Shown here: positions 35,695 through 47,780 of the stretch, piece after piece
How positions within the stretch are numbered: the stretch's first letter is position 1
Layout of the letters: each line of letters begins with the position of its first letter
From: Novispirillum itersonii
GTDB taxonomy: Bacteria; Pseudomonadota; Alphaproteobacteria; Rhodospirillales; Rhodospirillaceae
Assembly (NCBI RefSeq): GCF_014205675.1
Contig: NZ_JACIIX010000004.1
Coordinates: 1-64,000 of the forward strand
Length of the DNA: 64,000 bases
Direction: 5' to 3'
Notes under the pieces: model-generated
Databases searched by the model: none
What the model was told of the DNA's origin: nothing
What the model saw: the letters and a program-made list of their open reading frames with translations, nothing else
Position numbers and translations under genes: made by a program

Positions 35695-36542
35695 TGGTTA
35701 CGGTTGCCGCCGCCGTTTCGGCGTTGACGCCCCGCTTTGCCGCCGCCGGAATTGACACCGCGCGGCTGGATGCCCGGCTGCTGGTGGCGGCGGTGGCGGG
35801 GATCCGGGCGCAGGATATTTTGCTGCGGCCGGATCTGGAGCTGACGGTGGAGGCGGAGGAGCGTCTGGCGGAGTTTGCCCGGCGGCGGGAGGGGCGGGAG
35901 CCTGTCAGCCGCATTCTGGGGGCCCGGGGGTTCTGGACACTGGATCTGGAAGTCGGGGGGGCAACCCTTGATCCCCGCCCTGACACAGAAACCGTCATTG
36001 AAGTGGTGCTGGAGCGCCGGAAGACGCCACCGGGCCGGATCCTTGATCTTGGCACCGGCACCGGGGCCATCCTTCTGGCACTGCTCAGCGAGTATCCGCA
36101 GGCGGTCGGGGTTGGGACCGACCTGATGCCTGCTGCGGTCGATCTTGCCCGCCGCAATGCCGCCCGCTGTGGTCTGGGCGGGCGGGCTGAGTTTCTTCTG
36201 GGCAGCTGGACGGATGGCGTTACCGGCCCCTTCGAGGTGGTTGTGTCCAATCCCCCGTATATTCCGGCGGCGGACATCCCGGTACTGGAGCCGGAGGTCC
36301 GGAACCATGACCCCCTGACCGCATTGGTCGGGGAGGATGAGGATGGCCTCGGCTGCTACCGGATCCTGATCCCGAAAGCGGTGGCGGTTTTGGCCCCCGG
36401 CGGCCTTCTCGTGCTGGAAGTCGGGATCGGGCAGGCTCCGGCGGTTACTGACCTGATGAATGCGGCAGGCTTTGAGCATCTTCAGGTCCGGGCCGATCTG
36501 GGTGGGGTTGACCGCTGTGTTTCCGGGCTTTTGCCCTCCTGA
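35694..36542 (+). CDS. prmC: Release factor glutamine methyltransferase PrmC (HemK)
   Basis: PrmC methylates the GGQ glutamine of release factors. The 282-residue protein has a helical N-terminal domain, the REGREPVSRILGARGFW block near 66-81, a SAM motif ILDLGTGTGAIL near 118, and the substrate-glutamine motif NPPYIP near 185. Its ATG overlaps the prfA stop, so translation is coupled. Confidence 0.96.
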   Translation: MVTVAAAVSALTPRFAAAGIDTARLDARLLVAAVAGIRAQDILLRPDLELTVEAEERLAEFARRREGREPVSRILGARGFWTLDLEVGGATLDPRPDTETVIEVVLERRKTPPGRILDLGTGTGAILLALLSEYPQAVGVGTDLMPAAVDLARRNAARCGLGGRAEFLLGSWTDGVTGPFEVVVSNPPYIPAADIPVLEPEVRNHDPLTALVGEDEDGLGCYRILIPKAVAVLAPGGLLVLEVGIGQAPAVTDLMNAAGFEHLQVRADLGGVDRCVSGLLPS

Positions 36543-36952
36543 GACCGATGGGAGAGGCCGCAGGACCCAATCCATTAAAAAAATCAGTCAAAGATGCAAA
36601 AAGAGCTTGGAACCCGGTCCCCGCCCGCTTAGGGTAGCGAAATGCGGCGCCGAAACCGACAGGGGCGCGCAACCAAGCCAATTCCACACAGACAGGCAGC
36701 CCCGATGACAGATCCTGTCATGATGGCGGGATTGTTCTGGGCAGACGGACTGATGGTCCCTCTGCCGGGCTGGCTTCAGGATAAAAGCCCCCTGCACCGG
36801 CGCCACATACCATTCATCTCCCTGTGAGATCGCCCCCCGCCGCCAGCGCGGCGGGATCATGGGTTCCGCGAGGAAACCGGCGGGGAACGGCTGTGTTAAC
36901 GCGGTCTGCCCTTTTTTGTGGTGGCAGCCGCCTGCATGATGTTGACGGAGTC
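36543..36952. other. prmC to DUF4167 intergenic region, no gene
   Basis: This 410-base region holds no convincing gene; short frames on both strands lack ribosome sites and family features. It contains the palindrome ATGACAG-ATC-CTGTCAT (36705-36721) and a T6 run at 36912-36917. A promoter for the DUF4167 gene is expected here, but no good -35/-10 pair was found. Confidence 0.5.
36705..36721. promoter_or_regulatory. 17-bp palindrome upstream of the DUF4167 gene
   Basis: ATGACAG and CTGTCAT are perfect inverted arms around a 3-base centre. The size suits a dimeric regulator. It lies 231 bases before the DUF4167 start in a gene-free region. Confidence 0.35.
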
Positions 36953-38089
36953 ATGAAGTCAGGCTCGAACAATAAAGGCCGCATGCGCGGCCGGAACAAC
37001 AATCCGCCCCCCAAAGGGCGTGGTCCGTCCCGCAATCACGTTTACGACAGCAACGGCCCCGGCATCCGGGTGCGCGGTAACGCCCATCAGGTGGTCGAGA
37101 AATATCAGGCCCTTGCCCGCGATGCGGCGGCACAGGGTGACCGTGTGCTGATGGAAAACTACCTCCAGCACGCCGAGCATTACTACCGTATCATCGTCGC
37201 GATGAACCAGAACAACCCGCAACGGGTGATCCATCTGGTCGATCAGGCTCAGCTGGGCGACAGCCCGGATGACTTCTATGATGAAACCGAAGAGGCGGTG
37301 GTGGAGCCGATCGGTGCCGCCACCGCATCGCTGATGGCTGCCGGGCAGTCCCATTCCGTTGCCAGTGATGACGGTTCTTACGGAGATGGCGACGGCTACG
37401 AGACTGAAGAAGGCTATCGCCGGGACAATCGTGGCAACCGGGGTGAATACCGTGACCGGGGTGACCGGCAAGGGAACGACCGGCAGGGCAACGATCGACA
37501 GGGCGGTGACCGGCAGGGTGACCGTCGCGACCGCAACCGTCCGCGCGGGGAAGGCGGTGACAACCGTGAAGGCCGCCGCGACCGGGATAATCGTGATAAC
37601 CGGGACCGGGATACCCGGACGGATCGGCCTGAACGGGGTGACCGCGATAACCGGGATCGGGGTGAAGGCCGCGATTTCGAACGTCGCCGCGATCGCAACC
37701 GCAACCGCCGGGATCCGCAGCCGTCTGACGCCCCCGAGGGCGTGACCGACATCGCCGCCGTTACCGAGGCCCCGGCTCCGATTAATGCTCCGGTTATGGT
37801 TGAGGCTCCGGCTGTGGCGGCTCCGGCCGTTGCGCCGAAAGAGGAGCCGGTGGCTGTGGTCCCGGCCCCGGCTGAAGCCCCGCCGACCGTGCAGCAGGAT
37901 GCTGAGGCGGCCCCGGTCAAGGCTCCGCGCCGTCGCCGGACACCGGCTGCCGCAGTGGTGGAGGAGGCCGCTCCTGCGGCTGCTCCGGCAGAAGCCGCCC
38001 CGGTTGCCGCCGCTGCTGAGGACGGTGCCGAACCGGTGAAAAAGCCGCGTCGTCGCCGTGTTGCCACTCCGGAAGCCACTGAGGGCTGA
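36953..38089 (+). CDS. DUF4167 protein with Arg/Asp repeat region and basic tail
   Basis: The first 90 residues (GRMRGRNNNPP, then NAHQVVEKYQALARDAAAQG and ENYLQHAEHYYRIIVAM) match DUF4167, a conserved alphaproteobacterial domain probably linked to RNA. The middle (about 160-260) is a charged Arg/Asp/Gly repeat with units such as DRQGNDRQGNDRQ. The C-terminal part is Pro/Ala/Val-rich with two basic motifs, APRRRRTPA and KPRRRRVAT. The whole has the look of a disordered RNA-binding protein. The start ATG 36953 fits the family, although its GGAG is unusually close; the function is unknown. Confidence 0.82.
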   Translation: MKSGSNNKGRMRGRNNNPPPKGRGPSRNHVYDSNGPGIRVRGNAHQVVEKYQALARDAAAQGDRVLMENYLQHAEHYYRIIVAMNQNNPQRVIHLVDQAQLGDSPDDFYDETEEAVVEPIGAATASLMAAGQSHSVASDDGSYGDGDGYETEEGYRRDNRGNRGEYRDRGDRQGNDRQGNDRQGGDRQGDRRDRNRPRGEGGDNREGRRDRDNRDNRDRDTRTDRPERGDRDNRDRGEGRDFERRRDRNRNRRDPQPSDAPEGVTDIAAVTEAPAPINAPVMVEAPAVAAPAVAPKEEPVAVVPAPAEAPPTVQQDAEAAPVKAPRRRRTPAAAVVEEAAPAAAPAEAAPVAAAAEDGAEPVKKPRRRRVATPEATEG

Positions 38090-38117
38090 TCCGGTCACAG
38101 GCAAGACAAAAGACAGT

Positions 38118-38152
38118 AAAAAAAGGCCGGAGAGCATTTCTCCGGCCTTTTT
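38118..38152 (+). terminator. Terminator after the DUF4167 gene
   Basis: AAAAGGCCGGAGA (38121-38133) pairs exactly with TCTCCGGCCTTTT (38139-38151) around a 5-base loop, with an A-run before and a T-run after. Confidence 0.9.
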
Positions 38153-38228
38153 GTTCAGGACGTTTCCGTGATTCGCCGGGGTCACGCTGTCGGAACAAGG
38201 GCTTGGGGGCAAGCCTCCGGGCCTTGGG

Positions 38229-39002
38229 TCAGCGCTCGACGGGGCCGTGGATCACCACCGGATCCCCCAGACGGATGTCTCCGCCCTCAATCACCCGGGC
38301 GTAAACGCCGAAGCAGCTGTGGCCAAACCCTTTTTTCAGGGTCAGCGGAACATTGATGTCGATACTTCCGCTGTCGAGGTCAACGCTGGTGGCCGTGCAG
38401 CGGCCGATCTTTTCCTTCACCCACAGCCGGGTGGAGCCGATGCTGATATCGCAGCCGATCCAGTTGAACTCATCCCACGCTGCCGGGCCGCTGACGGTGA
38501 CGTTGCCGCGGAACCGGCGCATGTCGAGAGGCCGACCGGCCACCCGTTCCAGATCCGCCAGACTGGCCGAGTTCAGCAGGGCCACCACCGGCTCATCATG
38601 GTCGGAGAAAACCACGCTGTCGCCGCCGTCAATCACCTTCGGCGTCCCCCGGACCTCATCCTTCAGGAAGGCGGTCAGAAAGTCAGACAGCCGGGTCCGT
38701 CCGATCGGGCTGCCGATATTGGCCGAGGCCACTTTGCGGCCATCCCGTTCGATGGTCAGGGTGGTGGTGGCTTCGTCCCACACGGTGGTCAGGGCGGCCA
38801 GACGCGGGTTTTTCGCCAGCATCAGGAAGTTTTTCTTGGCCAGCCATTCCGGGGCGGCGGCATCAATGGCCGTCGATCCGTGGGCGATGGCAAAGCGGCG
38901 GTCTCCGACCATCCCCTGACCCGGCCGCAGGGCGGCGGAGGAGAGGGGTTCCGGGCTCAGTCCCTTGACGGGATAGCGGTAAAGCTGTGTGACAGTGTTC
39001 AT
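38229..39002 (-). CDS. MOSC domain protein (YcbX/mARC-like)
   Basis: The 257-residue protein has an N-terminal MOSC beta-barrel domain (LYRYPVKGLSPEPLSS) and a C-terminal MOSC domain with the cofactor-binding cysteine in EKIGRCTATSVDLDSG near residue 205. MOSC proteins bind molybdenum cofactor and reduce N-hydroxylated compounds in the YcbX/mARC group. There is no ferredoxin domain, so an external electron donor is needed. It is divergent from clpB. Confidence 0.87.
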   Translation of the reverse strand: MNTVTQLYRYPVKGLSPEPLSSAALRPGQGMVGDRRFAIAHGSTAIDAAAPEWLAKKNFLMLAKNPRLAALTTVWDEATTTLTIERDGRKVASANIGSPIGRTRLSDFLTAFLKDEVRGTPKVIDGGDSVVFSDHDEPVVALLNSASLADLERVAGRPLDMRRFRGNVTVSGPAAWDEFNWIGCDISIGSTRLWVKEKIGRCTATSVDLDSGSIDINVPLTLKKGFGHSCFGVYARVIEGGDIRLGDPVVIHGPVER

Positions 39003-39043
39003 GATGTCCGATCATTTGCCGCGACGCAGCGTAAGTCAACGGA

Positions 39044-39056
39044 CTAGAGCGGTTCC
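39044..39056. repeat. Possible half of an alphaproteobacterial extragenic palindromic repeat
   Basis: CTAGAGCGGTTCC near the divergent MOSC/clpB region looks like one end of the CTAGAGCG...CGCTCTAG extragenic elements common in alphaproteobacteria. The mirrored second half is not present here, so this may be a degenerate copy or chance. Confidence 0.25.
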
Positions 39057-39109
39057 AGCCAAAGAAAAATGCGATTTGCGGCGGCTCGCGATGTCTTTTG
39101 CAAATACCC

Positions 39110-39137
39110 CTTGCAGGGGAAGGGAGACCGCCTATCT
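39110..39137 (+). promoter_or_regulatory. Heat-shock (sigma-32) promoter of clpB
   Basis: CTTG (39110-39113), 17 bases, then CCTATCT (39131-39137) matches the alphaproteobacterial heat-shock consensus CTTG-N17/18-CYTATNT exactly. It is about 95 bases before the clpB ATG. The cognate sigma factor gene rpoH is at the left of the window. Confidence 0.7.
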
Positions 39138-39231
39138 CAAGGACTGTGGTATACTGTCGTTGTGACGGTAAACCGGGGTTGCCGAGACCGGGGCCCCACC
39201 CGTATGTCGCTCATTCCGAGGGCAAGAGATC

Positions 39232-41880
<2,649 letters not shown>

Positions 41881-41892
41881 GTGTGAAACCTT

Positions 41893-41932
41893 AAAAAAGG
41901 GGAGCAGGGAATTGTCTCTGCTCCCCTTTTTT
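41893..41932. terminator. Bidirectional terminator between clpB and ispDF
   Basis: AAAAAAGGGGAGCAG (41893-41907) pairs exactly with CTGCTCCCCTTTTTT (41918-41932). It separates two convergent genes and has A/T runs on both sides. Confidence 0.92.
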
Positions 41933-41934
41933 CT

Positions 41935-43101
41935 TTACTCTGAAACCGGCATCATCACGGTTGCCACGGCCTGACAGGCGATGCCTTCCCCGCGCCCGGT
42001 AAAGCCGAGCTGTTCGGTGGTGGTGGCCTTGACGCTGACCTGGGCGGCGGAGATCCCCATGGTGTCCGCCAGCCGCTGTACCATCGCCAGCCGGTGCGGG
42101 CCGATTTTCGGCATCTCGCAGATTAACGTCAGGTCCACATTGCTGATCCGCCCGCCGCAGGCGGTGATCAGGGTGGCGGCATGGCGCAGAAAAATGTCGG
42201 ACGGTGCGCCTTTCCAGCGCATATCGGTTGGCGGGAAGTGTTTGCCGATATCCCCAGCTCCGATTGCCCCATACAGGGCATCGGCCAGCGCATGGATCCC
42301 GACATCGGCATCGGAGTGTCCGGCCAGCCCATGGGTATGCGGAACCTCCAGTCCACAAAGGGTTACGAAGGTTCCTTCGCAGAAGGCATGCACATCAAAT
42401 CCGCTTCCGGTCCGGGGCTCCAGCAGAGTCGGGGCCTGATGATCCAACCCGGAGAGGTCATCGCGGGTGGTCACCTTCAGGGTTCCGGGGTCGCCTTCGA
42501 CCATCACCACCGTTCCGCCTGCCGCTTCCAGAACGGCGGCGTCATCAGTTAGGGCGCGGTCGGCGAAGTGGCGGTGGGCGGCAAGAATTTCGGCAAACCG
42601 GAAGGCCTGTGGGGTCTGGGCCCGCCACAGGCCTTCCCGTGGCTGTGTGGCGACGATGCGCCGGTCACCGTCCACTTTCTTCACCGTATCCACCACCGGC
42701 AGGCCGGGAATTGCACCGGCTGTTTCCTTCAGGGCGGTCAGCAGGCTGTCAATCACCCGGCGGCTGATGAACGGTCGGGCGGCATCATGGATCAGAACAG
42801 CATCAAAGTTCTTTCCATCAAGGGCTTCCAGTCCTTTTCTCACACTGTCCTGACGTTCAGCGCCGCCATGCACCGGCGGTAGAACGGTCAATCCGGCGGC
42901 GGCGACCTCGTACAGGGCCTGATCGTCGGGGTGGATGACCGTCACCACCCCCCGGACCGCCGGATGGGCGCAGAAGGCTGCCAGACTGTGCCGCAGCAGC
43001 GGTTGACCGTTCAGGGGCAGATACTGTTTCGGAATGGTGGATCCAAAGCGCGATCCGCGCCCGGCGGCAACGACGACAACGGCAACTTTCATGGCGGACA
43101 C
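41935..43101 (-). CDS. ispDF: Bifunctional IspD/IspF (MEP pathway)
   Basis: The 388-residue fusion combines 2-C-methyl-D-erythritol 4-phosphate cytidylyltransferase (IspD, residues 1-225, VVVAAGRGSRFGSTIPKQYL at the start) with 2,4-cyclodiphosphate synthase (IspF, about 233-388, metal motif SGFDVHAF and HSDADVGIHALADALYG). The fusion is common in alphaproteobacteria. ATG 43101 is the family start. It is convergent with clpB and divergent from the CcsA-like gene. The window also contains ispG of the same pathway. Confidence 0.96.
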   Translation of the reverse strand: MSAMKVAVVVVAAGRGSRFGSTIPKQYLPLNGQPLLRHSLAAFCAHPAVRGVVTVIHPDDQALYEVAAAGLTVLPPVHGGAERQDSVRKGLEALDGKNFDAVLIHDAARPFISRRVIDSLLTALKETAGAIPGLPVVDTVKKVDGDRRIVATQPREGLWRAQTPQAFRFAEILAAHRHFADRALTDDAAVLEAAGGTVVMVEGDPGTLKVTTRDDLSGLDHQAPTLLEPRTGSGFDVHAFCEGTFVTLCGLEVPHTHGLAGHSDADVGIHALADALYGAIGAGDIGKHFPPTDMRWKGAPSDIFLRHAATLITACGGRISNVDLTLICEMPKIGPHRLAMVQRLADTMGISAAQVSVKATTTEQLGFTGRGEGIACQAVATVMMPVSE

Positions 43102-43220
43102 GTCCGGTGGCAGGCGAAGAAAGAGGGCGCCACTTTACCGCCTTCCCCTTGGCGGGCAAGACCGGTGTTTGGATGTTGCTGTCAGGTTGTCTTTATGGCG
43201 GAACCGGGTATGATCGCGCC

Positions 43221-44027
43221 ATGTCCGCAGAAACTCTTCATTCCCTGACGGCCCTTGCCACTCTGCTGCCCGCCGTACTGCTGACGTTTCGCCCCGGGGC
43301 GAAGCGGGGCATGGCTTTTTGGGCCAGTCTTGGTCTGGCCCTGACCGGGACCACGGCCCAAAGTGCGTTTGTGCTGCGGGCGGGCTGGGTCAGCGGCCTT
43401 GCCCCGGCCCTGTGGGTGGTGATTGCCATTACCTGGGCGATGTTCCTGATCGGCGCGGTGATCCTGCGGCAGGGCTGGCGGCTGATGCCGCTGCTGGCAC
43501 CTTACCTGCTGTTGCTCGGGCTGTTTGCTACGGTGTGGCAGCATGCGGTGGGTAAGCCGCTGACAATGGAATTCCCCACCGGCTGGGTGGTCCTGCATAT
43601 TGCCGTCGGGGTGATGACCTACGCCTTCCTGACCTTTTCGGCGGTGGCGGCCTGCGCCGCCTTCATTCAGGAACGGGCGCTGAAACGCAAGCAGCCCAAT
43701 GCCTTCAGCCGCCAGCTTCCTTCTGTGGCTGACAGCGAACATCTGTCCACCTCCATGTTGATCCATTCCGAAGTGGTTCTGGGGGTCGGTCTGCTCTCCG
43801 GGATGGCGGTGGAGTGGATGGAGCGGCACCGGCTGCTGACGCTGGATCACAAGACGACCCTGAGCATTCTGGCCTTTCTGGTGATCGGGGCGCTGTTGGC
43901 GGCCAAACGGCTGATCGGTACCCGGGGGCGGGTGGCAGCGCGGATTGTGCTGTTCGCGTACCTGCTGCTGACCCTTGCCTATCCCGGGGTGAAGTTCGTC
44001 AGCGAAGTTCTCCTCAGCCGCGCGTAA
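43221..44027 (+). CDS. CcsA/YpjD-like inner-membrane protein
   Basis: The 268-residue protein has about eight hydrophobic helices and the layout of the CcsA/HemX (YpjD) cytochrome assembly family, including the C-terminal block LDHKTTLSILAFLVIGALL followed by GRVAARIVLFAYLLLTLAYPG. The tryptophan-rich WxWD haem motif of full CcsA is not seen, so it belongs to the shorter YpjD/HemX type of uncertain role. ATG 43221 lacks a clear ribosome site; the frame extends upstream. Confidence 0.78.
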   Translation: MSAETLHSLTALATLLPAVLLTFRPGAKRGMAFWASLGLALTGTTAQSAFVLRAGWVSGLAPALWVVIAITWAMFLIGAVILRQGWRLMPLLAPYLLLLGLFATVWQHAVGKPLTMEFPTGWVVLHIAVGVMTYAFLTFSAVAACAAFIQERALKRKQPNAFSRQLPSVADSEHLSTSMLIHSEVVLGVGLLSGMAVEWMERHRLLTLDHKTTLSILAFLVIGALLAAKRLIGTRGRVAARIVLFAYLLLTLAYPGVKFVSEVLLSRA

Positions 44028-44186
44028 AAGCGGGGGTGGTGCGGGTGCCATTTTTTTTGGCGTCCCCCGGGTGCTTTTTCATTGCGCTGATCGCTTCTGC
44101 CTAATTACCATGCATGGTCTTGCAGGTGTGTTCCGTCTGGCGGTCTGGTGACCGGCCGACCCTTTTTTTGGATGACTGTTCCGGCT

Positions 44187-45197
44187 ATGTCCCTTCTGCC
44201 AGCCCTGAAGATCGGCCCTCTGGTGATCGACCATCCGGCCCTGATGGCCCCGATGTCCGGGGTGACTGACCGTCCGTTCCGGCGGCTGGCCCATCGTTTC
44301 GGGGCCGGATTGGTCTATTCGGAGATGATCGCCAGCAGCCAGATGATCCGTGCCCACGCCGACACCCTGCGGATGAGCACCCCCTGTGACGACGAATTCC
44401 CGATGGCGGTGCAGCTGGCGGGGAACGAGCCGGAGGTGATGGCCGAGGCGGCGAAGATGAATGCGGATCGGGGCGCCGCCCTGATTGACATCAACATGGG
44501 TTGCCCGGTGAAGAAGGTGGTCAAGGGCTATGCCGGATCGGCCCTGATGAAGGACGAGATCCTTGCCGGGCGGATTATGGAAGCGGTGGCGAAGGCGGTA
44601 TCTGTTCCGGTGACGGTCAAGATGCGTCTGGGCTGGGATGCCGATCACCTCAACGCTCCGTCTCTGGCCCGGATCGCTGAAAACAGCGGCATGCGGATGG
44701 TGACGGTCCATGGCCGCACCCGCTGCCAGATGTATACCGGCACCGCCGACTGGACACAGGTGCGGGCGGTGAAACAGGCCATTTCGCTGCCGGTGACGGT
44801 CAACGGCGATATTCTGGATGTTGAAACGGCCCGGCAGGCATTGGAACAGTCCGGGGCTGACGCGGTGATGATCGGGCGGGGGGCGCAGGGGCGCCCGTGG
44901 CTGCTCGGCCAGATCGGGGCCGCCCTGCGCTATGGCGCGGCCCCGCAGGAGCCTTCCGTGGCGGAACGGCTGGAAATCCTGCTGGAACATTTTGATGAGA
45001 TCCTCGTCCACTATGGGCGGGAAAAGGGCCTGCGGGTGGCGCGGAAGCATGTTGCCTGGGGGATCCATGGTCTGCCCGGCAGCAAGGACTTCCGCGAAAC
45101 CTTCCAGACCGAGGACTGCGCCGACACCGCCCGCCGCAAGATCGTTGATTTTATGTCAGCGCAGGGCGGCGGCGGTGACCGGCAGCAGGCGGCATAA
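44187..45197 (+). CDS. dusB: tRNA-dihydrouridine synthase B
   Basis: DusB uses FMN to reduce a uridine in tRNA. The 336-residue protein has APMSGVTDRPFRRLAHRFG near 24-42, the catalytic cysteine in INMGCPVKKVVKGYAGSAL near 102, and VTVHGRTRCQMYTGTADW near 168. Starts at 44148, 44172 and 44187 are in frame; 44187 gives the family N-terminus. It is followed within ten bases by ntrB, the standard alphaproteobacterial and enteric dus-nitrogen-regulation linkage. Confidence 0.94.
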   Translation: MSLLPALKIGPLVIDHPALMAPMSGVTDRPFRRLAHRFGAGLVYSEMIASSQMIRAHADTLRMSTPCDDEFPMAVQLAGNEPEVMAEAAKMNADRGAALIDINMGCPVKKVVKGYAGSALMKDEILAGRIMEAVAKAVSVPVTVKMRLGWDADHLNAPSLARIAENSGMRMVTVHGRTRCQMYTGTADWTQVRAVKQAISLPVTVNGDILDVETARQALEQSGADAVMIGRGAQGRPWLLGQIGAALRYGAAPQEPSVAERLEILLEHFDEILVHYGREKGLRVARKHVAWGIHGLPGSKDFRETFQTEDCADTARRKIVDFMSAQGGGGDRQQAA

Positions 45198-45206
45198 GGG
45201 GGAACG

Positions 45207-46343
45207 ATGAGCGACAGGACACCACAGGCGCGCATCGGCGCGGATCTGGGGGCGGTGCTTTCCACCCTGCCCAATGCCATTCTGGTGATTGATGACCGCA
45301 CGGTCATCCGCGATGCCAATCTGTCGGCGGAACAGCTGTTTGAGGCCAGCGCCACCATGCTGCGCGACCGCCGTCTGGATGAGCTTCTGCCGGCGGATTC
45401 GATTGTCTGCGCGCTGGTGCGGCAGTCTCTGGAAACCGGAAGCCCGGTGTCGCAGCACGGGGCGGTGCTGGATTCCCTGCGCACCGGCCAGCGGGAAGTG
45501 ACCTTGCAGGTTTCGCCGATGGTGGACCGCTCCGGCTGGGTGGTCTTGTCGATTGTCGAACATACTCTGGCGATGAAGATCGGGCAGCAATTGGTCCATC
45601 GCGGCGCGGCACGCTCGGTGACGGCGATGCTAGCCCACGAGATCAAAAACCCGCTGTCGGGCATCCGGGGGGCGGCCCAGCTGCTGGAGATGGTGGTCAG
45701 CGAGGAAGATAAGACCCTGACCAAGCTGATCCGGGACGAGACGGACCGGATTGTCAAACTGGTTGAGCGGATGGAGGTGTTCTCCGATGAACGGCCGCTG
45801 GAACGGACGCCGGTCAACATCCATGAGGTTCTGGAGCATGTCCGCCGGGTTGCCGAGAACGGCTTTGGCCGGGCTGTGCGATTTATTGAGCGTTATGATC
45901 CGTCGCTGCCGCCGGTCTCCGGCAACCGCGACCAGCTGATTCAGGTGTTCCTCAATCTGGTCAAGAATGCGGCGGAGGCCTGCCCGGAGGAGGGGGGGGA
46001 AGTGGTGATCAGCACCGCCTACCAGCATGGGGTCCGTGTCGCCCTGCCGGGGGCGCGGACGATGATGAGCCTGCCGCTGGTGGTCGCCGTGCAGGATAAC
46101 GGCAGCGGCATCCCGGAAGACCTGCGGGAAAACCTGTTTGATCCGTTCATCACCAGCAAGCCGAAGGGCTCCGGCCTTGGTCTGCCGCTGGTGGCCAAAC
46201 TGATCAATGATCATGGCGGGATCGTTGAGTTTGAGAGTACCCCCCGGCGCACCGTCTTCAAGGTGATGCTGCCAATTGTCCGCAGCCGCCCGGCCCCGGA
46301 TTGGGCCGCCCCTGCCTCCACTACTGGAAATGCCACCCGATGA
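45207..46343 (+). CDS. ntrB: Nitrogen regulation sensor kinase/phosphatase NtrB
   Basis: NtrB phosphorylates NtrC when nitrogen is limiting and dephosphorylates it under PII control. The 378-residue cytoplasmic protein has an N-terminal PAS domain (about 15-120), the phosphorylated His144 in [17 protein letters not shown], and an ATPase domain with [13 protein letters not shown] near 252 and [17 protein letters not shown] near 323. No membrane helix is present. It overlaps ntrC by four bases (ATGA). Confidence 0.95.
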   Translation: MSDRTPQARIGADLGAVLSTLPNAILVIDDRTVIRDANLSAEQLFEASATMLRDRRLDELLPADSIVCALVRQSLETGSPVSQHGAVLDSLRTGQREVTLQVSPMVDRSGWVVLSIVEHTLAMKIGQQLVHRGAARSVTAMLAHEIKNPLSGIRGAAQLLEMVVSEEDKTLTKLIRDETDRIVKLVERMEVFSDERPLERTPVNIHEVLEHVRRVAENGFGRAVRFIERYDPSLPPVSGNRDQLIQVFLNLVKNAAEACPEEGGEVVISTAYQHGVRVALPGARTMMSLPLVVAVQDNGSGIPEDLRENLFDPFITSKPKGSGLGLPLVAKLINDHGGIVEFESTPRRTVFKVMLPIVRSRPAPDWAAPASTTGNATR

Positions 46344-47776
46344 GCAGCACCATCCTCGTTGCCGATGACGACCACGGGATCCGGACCGTTCTGACGCAGG
46401 CCCTGACCCGGGCGGGCTATGATGTGCGGACCACCAGCAACGCCGCCACCCTGTGGCGCTGGGTCAGTGATGGCGATGGCGATCTGGTGATCACCGATGT
46501 GGTGATGCCTGATGAAAACGGGCTGGACCTGCTGCCGCGGATCAAAAAGTTGCGCCCGGACCTGCGGGTGATTGTGATGAGTGTGCAGAACACCCTGCTG
46601 ACGGCGGTGAAGGCCAACGAGCGCGGGGCGTTTGAATATCTGCCGAAGCCGTTTGACCTTCAGGAACTGGTGGCGGTGGTGCGCCGGGCCCTGTCCCTGC
46701 CCAAATCGGCCCCTTCCGCCGCGGCGGTGGCCGAGGACGAGGAACGCCTGCCCCTGATCGGCCGCTCCACGGCGATGCAGGATATTTACCGCACGCTGGC
46801 CCGCCTGATGAACACCGATCTGACGGTGATGATCACCGGGGAATCCGGGACCGGGAAGGAACTGGTGGCCCGCGCGCTGCATGAATACGGCAAGCGCCGC
46901 AACGGCCCGTTCGTGGCACTGAATATGGCGGCGATCCCCCGGGAACTGATTGAGTCGGAGCTGTTCGGCCACGAGCGCGGGGCCTTCACCGGGGCCACCG
47001 CCCGGGCACAGGGCCGGTTTGAACAGGCCGAGGGCGGAACGCTGTTTCTCGATGAGATCGGCGATATGCCGATTGAGGCGCAGACCCGCCTGCTGCGGGT
47101 TCTTCAGCAGGGCGAATACACCACGGTCGGCGGCCGGTCGGCGATCAAGACCAATGTCCGCATTGTGGCGGCCACCCACCGGGACCTGACCCAGCTGATC
47201 CGGCAGGGCCTGTTCCGCGAGGATCTTTACTACCGCCTGAATGTGGTGCCGATCCGCCTGCCGCCGCTGCGGGAGCGGTCGGAGGATATCCCGGAGCTGG
47301 CCCGGCATTTCCTCAGCAAGGTTGCCGAGGAAGGGCTGCCCCTGAAGGCCATGGACAATGCGGCGATGGAGCGCCTGAAGCGCCACCGCTGGCCGGGCAA
47401 CGTCCGTGAACTGGAAAACCTGATCCGCCGTCTGGCGGCCCTGCATGCCGAGGAAGTGATTCCGCTGGATGCGGTGGAGATGGAGCTGGTTAATCTGGAG
47501 GCTCCGCCGCCGCAGCAGGGGGATGTCAACGAAGGCCTGTCCGAGACCATCGAGCGGCATCTGCGGGCTTACTTCGATGCCCATCCGGGCAGTCTGCCGC
47601 CAAGCGGCCTGTATGACCGGATCCTGCGGGAGATGGAGCGCCCGCTGATTGCCCTGACGCTGGAGGCGACCCGGGGCAACCAGATCCGCGCCGCGCAGGT
47701 TTTGGGCTTGAATCGCAACACATTGCGCAAGAAGATCAAGGATCTTGAAATTTCCGGGCTGAAGGGCCTGAAGTAA
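46340..47776 (+). CDS. ntrC: Nitrogen regulator NtrC (sigma-54 activator)
   Basis: NtrC-P activates sigma-54 promoters of nitrogen genes. The 478-residue protein has a receiver domain with Asp53 ([11 protein letters not shown]), an AAA domain with Walker A GESGTGKE near 172 and the sigma-54 contact loop [14 protein letters not shown] near 214, and a Fis-type helix-turn-helix near 450-470 ([20 protein letters not shown]). The ATG overlaps the ntrB stop. It is followed four bases later by ntrY. Confidence 0.96.
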   Translation: MSSTILVADDDHGIRTVLTQALTRAGYDVRTTSNAATLWRWVSDGDGDLVITDVVMPDENGLDLLPRIKKLRPDLRVIVMSVQNTLLTAVKANERGAFEYLPKPFDLQELVAVVRRALSLPKSAPSAAAVAEDEERLPLIGRSTAMQDIYRTLARLMNTDLTVMITGESGTGKELVARALHEYGKRRNGPFVALNMAAIPRELIESELFGHERGAFTGATARAQGRFEQAEGGTLFLDEIGDMPIEAQTRLLRVLQQGEYTTVGGRSAIKTNVRIVAATHRDLTQLIRQGLFREDLYYRLNVVPIRLPPLRERSEDIPELARHFLSKVAEEGLPLKAMDNAAMERLKRHRWPGNVRELENLIRRLAALHAEEVIPLDAVEMELVNLEAPPPQQGDVNEGLSETIERHLRAYFDAHPGSLPPSGLYDRILREMERPLIALTLEATRGNQIRAAQVLGLNRNTLRKKIKDLEISGLKGLK

Positions 47777-47780
47777 TCCG

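Noticed and set aside
36588-36860. Possible 90-residue minus-strand gene after prmC
   Set aside because: No ribosome site, no family features, and it crosses the palindrome at 36705.
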